From Coriaria nepalensis (taxonomy: Eukaryota; Streptophyta; Magnoliopsida; Cucurbitales; Coriariaceae), in the NCBI GenBank assembly GCA_027186245.1, contig CP114497.1, positions 1,805,501-1,869,500 on the forward strand: a stretch of 64,000 nucleotides of DNA. Direction: 5' to 3'. Positions 25,598 through 37,426 of the stretch are shown piece after piece. The notes below the pieces were generated by a model. The model searched no databases. It worked only from the letters and a program-made list of their open reading frames with translations, and was not told where the DNA came from. The translations under genes and the position numbers were made by a program. Every line of letters starts with the position of its first letter. Within the stretch, counting starts at the first letter, position 1.

Positions 25598-27640
25598 CTA
25601 AGAGAGGTGAAGTCTATAGTCCATGCTACTAACACATAGGGATGATTTACCCAATATTGGGTTCATATTCATGTGTACGTTCTCCCTCATACTATTTTCG
25701 AGAATATAGTGGGTGTGGGTGAGAATGTAGAAGAAATCTCTTTCTACCTTGAGATGTTTCAAGCGGGCATGCGCCTTCCTTTTCATCCCTCGTTGTGGAC
25801 ATTTTGGACTCCTTCAAGATTCCTCCTTTCCAAATATCGCATAATGGCTAAAGGTGCATACTTGGAACTTATACTTTATGGAAGAGTCTTACCAAAATGA
25901 AGCATGATCCTCTCTTAATCTTTAGGATGTTTTAGATCAAGCTTGAATGGTACGGCTTTTACTACCATTCTTCCAATGAGGGTTAAATTGTTAAGCTTCC
26001 TTCATCCAACAACTTTTAAAGGAAGATTTGGTTCGGACGGAGGGAGGGAGGGAGGGAGGGAGGGAGGGAGGGAGGGAGGGAGGGGGGGGGGGGGGGGGGC
26101 TTCTATCACCAGGTGATGATATGACCATGCAGTATTGGTCACGATTCAAGCGGACTTCTTAGGAGCGGAGTTTTAAGCGTAAGTACCCTTATACCATCCT
26201 TCTTTATATGACTTTATTTTTGTCTCTTTACTTTATATCGCCTTATTGTTTTACTATATTCTTTTCTCATTTTGCAAATGCTCTTCCTGACACGAGTGAG
26301 ATGTCAAACTTTGAGCTTAACATAATCGAGAAGATGAGGAGGTATGACATCGATCTTAGGTAGTTCTCTACTTCCTTGACTAAAGAAAATTTACTTAAGG
26401 TCATAATCATTTCTCAGGAGGCCCTTCTTTCTCCCGCTGCTCTTAGGTGAGGTCTTTCGAGTTTGTATTTCGGCCACTCTATGGAGTTATTTTCTCATAT
26501 TGCGCTTTACATTCACCTCTCTCATCATATTTCATGTTGAAAATCAATTGAGGCCGCTGTTAAGTTGAGTAGGAAGAGAAAAAGGAGAAGGGATGAATAT
26601 TAAGGCCTTAGCTTGACTAATACACTTCCTCATGTGGTTGCTTTAGAGGCTGCAGGCGGTTCGACCCTTTCATTAAAAAAGACTGCCTTTATTTCTGCTC
26701 AATCTCACATTTCTCATAATACACGTCCCATGGAATCAACATTTTTTTACGATTTATCGATTTGGTTCCTTTGGATGCGAAACATTAAAAAACATCTTAT
26801 TTGTTGTGAAAAGAATGAGGTTGAGACTCAATGGAGCATGGATCAGGAGTCTTTGAATCATTTTTACAGGGAGATTCCTCGCCTTATGACAATGTCATCA
26901 TTTGATTGTATTGTCTTGAAGGGTAAAGTGTCACTGATTGACGATTTTCTTTCGAAATTCTCAAGTGTGAGTATTCCCCTCCTTCTATTGCTCTTACATT
27001 TATTTTGTGGTCATACTAATAACTTCTCCTTAGTGTCTGATGGACGGAGTCATAATATCTACTATAACAGTGGCCGATGCTCTTGGTGACGAGCTCAATA
27101 AGCAACTTAGCAAGATGTCGAATCAACTTAGGTTCGCTCGTGCTGAGACATCGTCCCTTCAGCGATCCAAGACGAGAATTAGCCTTGCTTTGGCAGCTTC
27201 TAAAGAGAGTTTGTCTCAAGAAAAGGTTTTGAGGCAAAAAGTCGAAGATGCCCTCCTAGGTGCTAAGACCACCCTTCAGTTGCCTAAATCTGGAAAAAAA
27301 GGATGCCTTGGAAATAGTTAACAGCTCGTTGGAGGAAAATATGACTTTACGTTTGTAGCTTCCTTAGCTCAAAGAGGAATGGCGATGGAAGTTTCTTCGT
27401 TCTCCTGAGGTCGAGAGGATTCGAGCTAAGGCCTTAGAGAAGGGGGAGCTTACTGGGTTTCACTTTGCCAAAGGCCTCGTTCATACCACTTTTCTTAAAG
27501 TTGACCACGAACTGCTAGAGTTTAGAGACATAGTGTTATTTTCTAAGGATGATGTCGAGAAGGAGATGGAGAAGGGTATGGAGGATGATGAGGATCTTGG
27601 TGGGGATGACTCTCCTCGTACGTAGTGATTTGATAGAGGA
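25598..27640 (+). pseudogene. Antisense extra ORF of the retroelement (Transposase_28-like), degraded
   Basis: On the strand opposite to gag, near 25740-25900, is a segment reading FQAGMRLPFHPSLW...PSRF, like the plant 'putative gypsy type transposon' domain (Transposase_28, with its MRLPFHP motif). Further along, 27040-27321 encodes a heptad-rich, probably coiled-coil stretch (SNQLRFARAETSSLQRSKTR). The frame is interrupted between blocks, also by a (GGGA) repeat at 26039-26099. Antisense extra ORFs between pol and the 3' LTR are known in Tat-lineage elements. Their role is unknown. Confidence 0.6.
26039..26099. repeat. (GGGA)n microsatellite passing into a G run
   Basis: About fourteen GGGA units are followed by about 18 uninterrupted G. 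It lies inside the antisense ORF of the retroelement and could form G-quadruplexes on the plus strand. Confidence 0.9.
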
Positions 27641-28349
27641 GCCGACTAACCTTTTGTTGTGTTTATTTTATTTTGGACATCACTCTCTATATATATATAT
27701 ATTTTTTTTTTGCACTTTTTATAGTTCTTTTGGATGTTTTTTTGTCTGACTTTTTCGGCTTCATATGTCTTCATAAATGTTTTTTAATATTGTGTTAGCC
27801 CTTCTATTCCCTTTGAAAACTTAGTCTAAGCAATTCCTTACTTAGATAAATTTTCCTTGAGCTCAATATTGCCACTTATTGTCTTTACGTTCATCATTTT
27901 CTTTCTTGCTTAACTTTAGTCGAGTCTTTATGAAAAGTGAAGATACTTACCTTTTTCAGTGCCTAGCCATGTTGAGGTGTATTTTGGGAAGGCCTCATCA
28001 CACTGATGTCTTCTTCTTACTTTGCGCCTCGGCGTGCCGTGGTGTCTTTTGAAACGCCTCAATATACTGAGGTCTTTTTGGTCGGGGCTTGCCTATGCTA
28101 AGGACTGATAAGATCTCTTTAGCTTTATTCTTCTCGATCGACTATACCGATAGTTTCTTCTTAGGATCTATATGGATTCCTTTTGCTGGCTGGGTCTCTG
28201 AGATCTCTCTAACCCTCTTTAGGGCTCAACTACGTTCCTCAGCTTTGACATGAGCTTTTTGGGGGCCTTATGGCTTACATGGTCTTTTTGACTTAGATAT
28301 TTTTTGGCGAGGGCATGTCTCCATTATGGTGCGGATAATTTATGAATAT

Positions 28350-28770
28350 ATATATATATTTTTTTTTTATTTCATGACGTTGCATAAGAAAATTGATAAT
28401 GAAAATACGCTAAGTCTTCGAAAAGTGAAAACTAAGGACTAAGTCTAAAAACTAAAATAAAAACTAGATGGAAATATAAAAAAAGTTCACTATGGTTTGT
28501 AAAAAACCTTCAAATACTATGTGTTTCATGGATGTGTCAACATTCTAACCCGATCATTTTTATGCTAGTATGTTTCTAGTATGACCTCAGAGGTGACCTT
28601 GTAAACCCCTCCCAATTTCTCATAATCCTCTCATATATGAGAGGATTACCCTTGGGAGTTTGTCCACCTAACAACACTTAGGCGTAGCTTTTTCTTCAGG
28701 AGTTTCTTTATCATCTTGTTTGATGTCTCTACTTGGCCATTCACCTAAGGGTGCGCGGGTGAAGAGGTTA
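28350..28770 (-). pseudogene. Integrase C-terminal remnant of the retroelement
   Basis: The minus-strand translation contains SSPAHP*VNGQVETSNK, then, with frame changes, NWEGPY-like and PWNTQYLK-like stretches typical of the C-terminal end of gypsy integrases. There are stops and frameshifts, and nothing of the catalytic core is seen. Confidence 0.6.
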
Positions 28771-30686
28771 GGATTTCATTGCAAGATGTCTCATGGACAC
28801 CACTTTGTTCAACGCATTCACTGAAGGTTTTCCTAATATCGTGATGTATCTGTACGAGATATTTGTGATGAAGAAATTGACCATGATGGTCGCTTGGCAT
28901 GGCTCTTCACCCACCGTCATCGGTAGTTGGATCATACCCTCTGGATATATTAGCCTTCTCGAAATACCCGACAACTTGATTTTTTAGGGTCTTAATTTAG
29001 CATTGTTGATGCCCATCTCCTGAAAAGTTGATAGTGTGATAACGTCAACTGAACTTCTTGTATTGACCAACACTATATGGATCAAGGTCATTGCCATGTT
29101 AGCCGTTATGAGTAAAGCATCGTATGAAAATATCACCTCTTTCTTGTCTGCTCCATCGAATGTGATGCTAACGTTGCACTGAGTTTTATCTGGGCCATTG
29201 AATACACTTTAGCTTATTCTACTTCTCGCATCTATTCTTTCCTCTTTCTTATGGATTCCCCACCTTTTGGTCCTCCTACAATGATCTTGATTTCTTTGAC
29301 TACCTACTGCGGCCCCAAATCAGATCCTTCGGCCTTTTTATCCTCTCGATAGTTTTTGGTTCAGTTCTCGCTTCAGTGACCACCATAAGGGTCGTTTGTT
29401 TTTGCGATGAATTCCTTAAGAAATCTTTGTTGGATTAAAGCTTCTATTTCTCTCTTTAGATGATGACAATACTCGGTCTGATAGTCATAGTCTATATGGA
29501 AATATAAATAGAGATTAAGATTCTACCTACCATGCTCTGTCTTCAATGAGGGTGGCCTTTTGAACAGGTTTTGATTATCATATTTGGTGAATATTACTTA
29601 TGCGCTAACGGACAGGGGTGTCAGGTTCTCTAGTTTATAGTGGGGGCGAGAATTCTTGTCCTTCCGCTCAGAACTCCTCTTATGGTCTTTCTTCCTATCA
29701 TCTCTCTTATAATTTTCCTTCCTCTTTCTAGAGAACTCGCTCGAGCTTGAGTATGCCCTCAATTGGGATTATACACTCGATCTGCCACTCTAATCCAACA
29801 TGCCTTATCCATAGCTTCGTAGAGGGTCTTCAGGCACTTGTCCATGGTAAACTTAAGAATTTTTTTTGTTTAGCACCTCATTCATGAGGGCGTGAAGGAA
29901 TTTAGGGTCGCTAAGGTTCTCGCACTTTTAAGCCACTTTGTTGAACCTCTCCACAAAGTCTAAGGGATGTTCCTCTTCCTCATGTCTAACAAAACACAAG
30001 CTTGTTATTGGAAGACACATGGTTGAAGCTCCGCCAAAGTTAGCTAAGAAAAGATCGTCGAGCTCATCGAACAAATCCACTGATCTTGGGGCTAGCCTTA
30101 TGAACCATACTCTAGCTATGCCTTACAAGGTAGTGGAGAACGCCCTGCACATTACGCTTTCCGTCATTCCGTCATTATGGTTCTATTCGATATAATCACT
30201 TGGATTTCTAGTTCCGTCATAATCCTGAACTTAGGGACTTTTGAACTTTCGCAGTATGTTGGCCTACATAATCTCCTTAGTAAAGGGGTTGCTATTCTTT
30301 TTGCATGACTAAGCGAAGGTCAAAACCCTTTTGCTTTCCATCACTTTCCTTAGCTCCTCAAACTTTCTAGTCAAGGCTTTAGGATCAAGAGAACGCCTCT
30401 TCTTTCCTCTCCTCATTCTTCTAGGACTATCATTATTCATCGAGGAGAAGTTCTCTTCGTTTCATTCTTCGTCATCACTAGAGTTGATTCTATCGTTATT
30501 GCTCCTAATTGGTCTGCATCTAACAGCCACAAGAGCACTGATCTCCTCCCTCATCTGCATTATTACTCCTGCCATCTGCTCAATAATAGTGTTTCTAATG
30601 ATCTCGCTAATGTCCTCTAGATATGGTTATGGAATGCGGATATGGTTCCTTACCCGTCGTTGTTTAGCTGTCCTTTTGGGAGCCAT
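28768..30686 (-). pseudogene. gag-protease remnant of the retroelement
   Basis: Starts at an ATG at 30686 (MAPKRTAKQRR). The gag core near 30150-29900 reads ARVWFIRLAP and HPLDFVERFNKVA. A block near 29500-29400 (YDYQTEYCHHLKREIEALI) is the usual spacer before protease. The protease region ends in YRYITILGKPSVNALNKVV at 28768-28974, matching the ILGRP motif of gypsy proteases. Several in-frame stops are present, and the catalytic triad is changed from DTG to NTR. Confidence 0.75.
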
Positions 30687-30908
30687 TGGTGGCAATATTT
30701 TTTGGGGGTTGACTTAATGTTCTACCACCGCGCCTTCGGGCCTGACATCATGAGATGCGCCTGAGGGGGCGACCAAGTCATTATTTTCAGTGATCTAATT
30801 CATGGTCTCAGGTAGAGAAAAACCGTGCTATTTTACTCAATGTGACTTACAGATGTGAACTTCTAATTTCTAAAGGAAATTGGCGTTCCCTAAGGTCAGC
30901 GCCAGACT

Positions 30909-31296
30909 GTTGAAGTCAGATCCTTCCCAACAATATGTTCATGAATTTGCACCTGCAAAATAGAGAAAACACGAAGGGATGTGTTACAACCTACGAACCT
31001 CTTTTGTTACTCAAGTCAGAAACCTTAATCGAAGTGATAGATTTCAGAAACAATAAGAGTTGTGTGGTCATAAGTGTGTACCTTAGTTGTTTCAGAGAGT
31101 ATTTATAGGGTTCACCCGATGAAGTTCCCTTGAGTTGGAGCTCTCAAGTCAGTAGAATCCGAGAAGATTTCTCTTAATTTTAGGATAGTTATCCCTTGAT
31201 TTTAGGGAATTTACTTGCCTGCAAGGGTGATAAGCGCTAGGCCTCATTAAGCGATACATCCGATTTTGTTTTTGGGCTTGTAAGCCCCTTTAATCA
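30909..31296 (-). repeat. LTR, high-coordinate copy (5' LTR of the element)
   Basis: 388 bp running from TGTTGAAGTC to TTTAATCA on the plus strand, so TGATTAAA...TTCAACA on the coding strand, with the canonical TG...CA ends. It is followed on the minus strand by the TGGCGC primer-binding site at about 30895-30908. It is shorter than the other LTR. Confidence 0.8.
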
Positions 31297-31644
31297 TAGA
31301 ATGGATTAAGACCCTCCTTAAGAGGAGTGTTTTCGTAAATATTTTAAGAGGTATTTTTGATCCATCAATACCCCAATTCAAAATGCTCACTTTGATAAAT
31401 GAAAAAATAATAAATAATAAATAAAAGGATTTTCAGTATACAAGCCAAATAGGTTTGAAGCAAAAAAAATGGTTTTTTTAATAAGATGAACCAAACGGAT
31501 TTAGAGCGGATTTAGAGCTCAATAGCCAATTTTTTACCACCCGACACATTTTTGTAACTACTACAAAAATCAGTTTGAAAGATGCAAAAAAAAAATAATA
31601 AATCAGTTACCAGTTCCTAATTATTTTAATATCATGAATTGATC

Positions 31645-31693
<49 letters not shown>

Positions 31694-32062
31694 GTTCAGA
31701 CCTCTCCTAAAGTGAAAAAAGGATGGACAAGACACATGGGCACATCCCCTGTATCCAGCAAAACCATAGAATTTTCTATTTGGCCGTCGTTTACTATTTC
31801 CACCATCCTTACAATCTTAACCAAAATTCAATTCTCTCCTTTAATCAATACGGGAAAATAAATTACATAAAAACGAAAAATAAAAAGTAAAAAAATTAAT
31901 ACTGGCAATATCAGTAATAATCGATAGAAACGGGCATTTCAGTATGAAACTAGAACATCAGCAAAAATACCCAAAAAAAGAGAAAAAAAAACCACAACTT
32001 ATTCATCTAAGTTTGCAACAAAGCAAGGAATTTTGAAAAAAAACATAGAAGAGGGTTTCTCC
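31297..32062. other. Spacer with ATT microsatellite
   Basis: Holds (ATT)n at about 31645-31694 and A-rich tracts. The right end is probably the 3' UTR of SAM synthase on the minus strand. No gene seen. Confidence 0.6.
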
Positions 32063-33244
32063 TCAAGATTGAGGTTTCTCCCATTTAAGGGGCTTGACAA
32101 CTTCCCAGGTGAAATCTGCATCATCCCTTCCGAAATGCCCGTAAGCAGCAGTCTTCAAGAACCTTCCATTTCCGCCCCGCTTAAGGTCAAGATTAATGGT
32201 GATCATTCCTGGCCGGAAATCAAAGCTCTCCTTCACAATCTTAAGAATTTCCTTGTCTGGAATCTTTCCAGTTCCATATGAGTCCACAAAGACCGATAAG
32301 GGCTCAGGCACACCAATAGCATAAGAGACCTGGACAATGACCCTACGAGCCAGCCCACTCGCAACAATACTCTTAGCAGCTTGCCTGACAATATAGGCAC
32401 CGCTCCTGTCCACCTTGGTTGGGTCCTTTCCAGAGAAAGCACCACCACCATGAGCTCCCCACCCACCGTAAGTGTCAATGATGATCTTACGACCAGTGAG
32501 ACCTGCATCACCATGTGGCCCACCAATGACAAATCGGCCTGATGGGTTAAGGTGGAAGATGGTCTTTTCGTCAAGGTACTTCTCTGGGATAACAGGCTTG
32601 ATCACATTCTCCTTAAGGTCAGTAGCAATCTCATCGTTTGTGACAGTTTCATCATGTTGGGTGGAGATGAGGACAGTGTGAACACGGACTGGAATCATAG
32701 CACCATTCTCATTGTAGTACTCAACAGTCACTTGGGTCTTACCGTCGGGTCTTAGCCAAGGGCAGGTTCCGTTCTTACGGACCTCAGTCAAGCGGGCTCC
32801 CAACTTGGTTGCTAGGACGTGGCTAAGGGGCATCAATTCAGGGGTCTCATCTGTAGCATAGCCAAACATATGGCCTTGGTCTCCAGCTCCGATCTCTTCT
32901 GGGCGCTTGGTGAAGTGGCCATGGACACCTTGGGCAATATCAGGGCTTTGTTGCTCAATGTTGACAAGGACTTTGCAGTTGTCAGCATCAAGGCCTACAT
33001 CGTCAGAAACAAAACCAATGGTTCGGCAAGTGTCACGGACAATCTTTTCATAGTCAATGTTGGCCTTGGTAGTGATCTCTCCAAAGACCATTACCATGTT
33101 GGTTTTGGTGCATGTTTCACAGGCAACCTTGCTGTCGGGGTCCTGGGCAAGGCAGGCGTCAAGCACTGCATCGGAGATCTGGTCGCACAACTTGTCGGGG
33201 TGACCCTCATTGACGGATTCAGAGGTGAATAGGAAGGTCTCCAT
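32063..33244 (-). CDS. SAMS: S-adenosylmethionine synthase (methionine adenosyltransferase)
   Basis: Makes S-adenosylmethionine from methionine and ATP in the cytosol, feeding methylation, ethylene and polyamine synthesis. One uninterrupted coding exon of 393 aa, the standard plant length. Motifs: GHPDK at 14-18 (metal and ATP binding), the hexapeptide GAGDQG at 119-124, and the glycine-rich P-loop-like [16 protein letters not shown] near 270; all are intact. The C-terminus ends [13 protein letters not shown] large leader intron, about 33254-34180 (CAG|GT donor, TAG acceptor nine bases before the ATG), is usual for plant SAMS genes. The gene looks functional. Confidence 0.98.
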   Translation of the reverse strand: METFLFTSESVNEGHPDKLCDQISDAVLDACLAQDPDSKVACETCTKTNMVMVFGEITTKANIDYEKIVRDTCRTIGFVSDDVGLDADNCKVLVNIEQQSPDIAQGVHGHFTKRPEEIGAGDQGHMFGYATDETPELMPLSHVLATKLGARLTEVRKNGTCPWLRPDGKTQVTVEYYNENGAMIPVRVHTVLISTQHDETVTNDEIATDLKENVIKPVIPEKYLDEKTIFHLNPSGRFVIGGPHGDAGLTGRKIIIDTYGGWGAHGGGAFSGKDPTKVDRSGAYIVRQAAKSIVASGLARRVIVQVSYAIGVPEPLSVFVDSYGTGKIPDKEILKIVKESFDFRPGMITINLDLKRGGNGRFLKTAAYGHFGRDDADFTWEVVKPLKWEKPQS

Positions 33245-34295
33245 TCTTTCAAACTACAAGAGAAGTAGACAAAAAACAAATGTAAATAAAAAAGAACAAC
33301 GAATGAAAATAGAAATAAGAATCTATAAAGAGTCAATGCAAGTATAGAAGGAAGACAGAATAATCACACTTTAACTTTTATTCCAATACATTGGATTGAT
33401 ACAGATCTCATTGACGAATATTTATTTATTTTTCAAATGATTGGGACACACTGTAACTGACCCCTACTACTAGAGTACTAGATCTACACAAATGAATGGG
33501 CGAATCATGAATACAAAAATCAGATCCACAAGAATTAACTACCATTCGAGTTCTTTAACTAAGGACGAAAACAAAGGAAACCACAAAATCTTATAAAAGA
33601 CCAGAAAATTCAACCAGATCATTACTAAGTTAACAGTGTTAAGTGATCATCAAGAAAATATTTAAAATGCAAAGTTTATACCAAATTATCAATCACATAT
33701 TTCCACTTTCAAAGAGAAGAAATCTCAAAATTAGTCGATGTACTACGTCGGACCACAAACTGAAAACGAATCCGACAGATTCAGCTCCAGTCTTCAAAAT
33801 ATAAAATCTCCAACAACAAGATCTCCTTATTGTTTAAGTATAAAATGCTAAACACTCTTAGAACAACAACAGACTGATTTCGAGAAAACAAATTCAAGCA
33901 AAATACGCCATATTATCCACCAGATCTGCAAGCATTTCCAGCGTAAACAGAAAAGAAACAGACTCTATAATCTAGACTACCTAAAATCGGATACAAAAAG
34001 AGCATCAAATTATCAAATCACTCAGTCACACAACGCATCAAGCAAACTCTACAGCGTAAAACAAATTTCGAGAATATAAACACCTCCATTTCTTCAAAAC
34101 ACAGAAGAATTTTCCCAGCCAAAAAGTAAAAATTAACAGCGCAGAAGATAAAGGCAAAAAAAAACAAAAAAGAGCGCGACCTGATGATAGTGGCGGCGCA
34201 GATCTCACAGAGTGCTTGAAGTTCACAAATACAGAAATCTCTCCCAAAAATGAAACGGGACTGAAATGACACAACAATTTAGCGAGGGAGCCTCA

Positions 34296-34303
34296 TATTT
34301 ATA
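34296..34303 (-). promoter_or_regulatory. Probable TATA box of SAM synthase
   Basis: On the minus strand the sequence reads TATAAATA, followed after 25-35 bases by a likely transcription start near 34265. The leader exon would then end at the donor at 34180. Confidence 0.6.
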
Positions 34304-34309
34304 GATCCA

Positions 34310-36352
34310 ACGGCCTTGACCACTGGCTACCGAACCAGCAGGTCAGAATTTCTCCAAGAGAAGGATATTTGTGGATCTGGATCTAGTGATAAGATAAGAT
34401 CAGCGTATGGAGCCGTTGGATGATAAAACGTGTGGGGGCCAGTATGACTGTCTGGGTTGGTGAGATTTTGAGAGCAAATAGAGTTTTATTTTTACCTGAT
34501 TTTTAAATAATCTAGCGGCTAATATTGTGTTTAGGTTTTACCGGAAGATTCCGGTCTCTTACCAACCCTAGCCGGTTGTTGGCTTAACTTGCTTAACGGC
34601 TTGGCTGGCTCCGTGTAAGATGACGTGTATGAAGTCGATGGTTAAGACCACGTGCATTATTTAATAGTATATTAAATGTCATAATTCTTTTTTGCTTTTT
34701 ATATCAGCTCATATCATCAACTTTGGCAATTCAGGTAATAGAAAAAATGTAGAAGGGTGTTTTGGACATATTGGTAGTCCAGCCGACAATTAAATTTAAA
34801 GCTAGAGGGAAATTTTTATAAATGATAAATGAAATCTATATATATAATATTTTCCTTTAAAAAAAAAAAAAAAAAGAAGAAGGGTATTTTGGACATTATG
34901 CAGCGCGGCCGACAATTAAGGTAATGAAAATAGAGTTAAAAATGTGAATTTAGATGGAATTACAACCATTGTACAAGCCTAGGAAACCTAAAGGCCAAAC
35001 CCCAGTTTTTTTTTTTTTTTAAGATTTTGTGTTTAACCAACTAAGCTAGTTAAGCTGGCAAGCTAGTCATAAAACCATATAGCAGCGGCTGACGGCTTAC
35101 TCCTCCCCTCAATCGCTGATTGACGTGGCAGCAACTAATGAAAGCAAGAGTGCGGTTCCCACTGAATTACCAAACACGCCTTAAAAATGATAGAATGAAA
35201 AAGGAAAAAAAAAAAAAAAAAAAAAAAAGAAGAAAGAAAGAGGATTTGAATTGTGTAAGGTATTCATTATTTTAAGGTAAAGGTGCCTGACTTCCCGAAA
35301 GGTTGGGCCAACCGACACTAACCAGTTGTTCCGTGGTTGGTGTAATAAGGTAGTCTCAACTACACTACGAGTCTTGTCCCTTTAGCCTTATCATATCTAC
35401 GTTCCGACCTAAGTTTTTTTTTTTTTTTTGGCCAAAGACCCTATCATATCTATTATTATTTTTTTGGAGTTTCTTGGAAAATGTAGTGGGGTCCACCTCA
35501 AGAAATAAATAAATTAATTAATAAATATCTTCCGCAAGATATAGTATTGGTTATGGACTAATATAAAAATAATAATAATATGTAAAATAGAAACATATAA
35601 GATGTTATATATATATATTTTTTTTTTTTCTTTTTTTATAAATGTGATATATTATAATTATTATATGTTAATCGTATTTATTAAATAATTAATTTTAGTT
35701 AGTAAGTATTTATATATATATATATATATAAATTTATAATGAATAAATATATATTATTTTTATAAATCATATCATTCATTAAATAATAATAACTTTTAAA
35801 ATTATATCATATAGTCATAATATACAAAAATATATATTTTTTGAATAATTAAAGAGGTGGGGTTACATTAATTATGTTAAATAAGAGTTTTTTATTTATT
35901 TTCATTTTCCTTAAATTTTATGATTTTTTGAGCTAAAAATAGGGATTTTAAAGCAGAAAGTAGACCGATTCATTAAAATAAAATAAAATAAAAAATTATG
36001 ACATGAGAAAAAATGGATCTAACAATAAAATTCAAGAAAAACAAAAAAGAGGAAACAAAATATAAAATAAATAAACAAACAAACAAAGCACAGCCTAACA
36101 AACCACCCGCTAACAAGAGAACAGACCACCTTGAAAAAATATGGAATCTTCAAAATAATTATGTAAATTTCTGTTCGAGTTTATAACGTGCTCTAATGTG
36201 GAAAGAAACAAAAGCATGTCTTCCCACCTTGAAAGTGAAAATGTCAAACTTTGACTGACAGAGATCGTGTCTGTGATAAGTTTCAAAATACCCATCATTT
36301 CCCTCACGACGTATTATGCCCTATGCCCTCTTTATTTGACTTTCACTATATA

Positions 36353-36385
<33 letters not shown>

Positions 36386-37260
36386 GGCCAAACCACCCAT
36401 TCTTCTTGTGAGACCATTGAATTTACGAAAAACCAACAGAGGCCCAAACTATTATACCCATTAATTGATTAGGCCCATAATTGCCAAAAGAAATAATGGG
36501 CTGGACTTCAAGTGGGCCCTTTTGTTTTTTGAAGTATTCAAAATTTGAGCTTCCTGAGATGGAAAAGAAGTAAGGCTTTATCTACATGTGCAACTTTTCC
36601 ACACTGATGAGAAATTTGAGACTAACTAATTAGTTTCGGATCATACCCTTCTTCTTATTTTATAGATACCTGATTCCTCGAGACATGTAGACCGGGCAAT
36701 TCATACACATTTTGAGCAGAAGGCTTCAGATGGCTCTCTTTGTATTTGTGAAGAATACTTTACCCCAAACAGGTAAAAACATAATCCATCTAGTGCGGCA
36801 AAGAAGCATTCTTTTCCTAAGCATTCTTCAACTCTCTCTCTTATATGGATCTGTATTATATCTGCAGCGAGTTTGATGGACACCGTGTATGAATCGTTCA
36901 AGGATGAAGATGGGTTTACGACTTTTATGTTATGTTGTATATATCAATCATCTACATTTATGTTGTAAATATTCTATTAACTAATCAATAATTTTATTCA
37001 TTTCAGGTAAATTTTGAGTTGTTATATTGCCTTATTTTACGGATACCTCCCTGTAGCTTGGTATAGATTTCATTTGGTCCGTAATGAAACCATGTAAAAT
37101 GAAAACAGAGAATGTTTTCATCACATTCATTGATTAGAAGCTGCAAATACAATTCAAGATACAAAATCTTTCATCATTATACTTCTCCAAACTCCACAAA
37201 GTATAAACAGTAATATGAACACTAGATCAAAATAACTCTAACCCCTCCCATATAAAGGGT
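34310..37260. other. Intergenic region, no confident gene
   Basis: AT-rich DNA with homopolymers (for example 34861-34875, 35200-35228), a TA run at about 35712-35730 and a pair of similar segments at 34750-34795 and 34876-34920. Short codon-like stretches on the plus strand around 36640-36960 could be a gene relic, but I cannot name them. Confidence 0.5.
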
Positions 37261-37426
37261 TAATTGCATATCTTTACCCTAAAGCTCAAAAAACATTTTC
37301 TCAGACCAAGAAAACATAGCAAGCCAAAACCAGATCCAATAAATCTTCCTCTATACCTCTTGTCGATCTTCACTGCCAATCCAGCTCTCTATACATCTGA
37401 TGCCGTTAACCTTATCCTACTGACTC

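Larger units (their letters stand above)
24986..31296 (-). mobile_element. Decayed Ty3/gypsy LTR retrotransposon, Tat-like, internally deleted
   Basis: Read on the minus strand the order is LTR (31296-30909), primer-binding site, gag (from about 30686), protease, the tail of integrase, a long stretch with an ORF in the opposite direction, then LTR (about 25450-24986). A TGGCGC-containing primer-binding site directly follows the high-coordinate LTR on the minus strand, which fixes the orientation. Reverse transcriptase, RNase H and most of integrase are missing: the protease-like end (LAMKS, near 28770) runs straight into the integrase motif NGQVET. Many stops interrupt gag, and the protease active site DTG reads NTR. 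The element cannot move by itself. No clean target-site duplication was identified. Confidence 0.85.

Noticed and set aside
27549..27749. Plus-strand frame rich in Met/Arg then Phe/Tyr
   Set aside because: Tail of the degraded antisense ORF running into AT-rich DNA; not a separate gene.
31645..31694. (ATT)n run as a functional element
   Set aside because: Ordinary microsatellite with no other support.
32233..33232. Long open frames opposite and shifted within SAM synthase
   Set aside because: Typical shadows of a strongly codon-biased gene; no independent motif.
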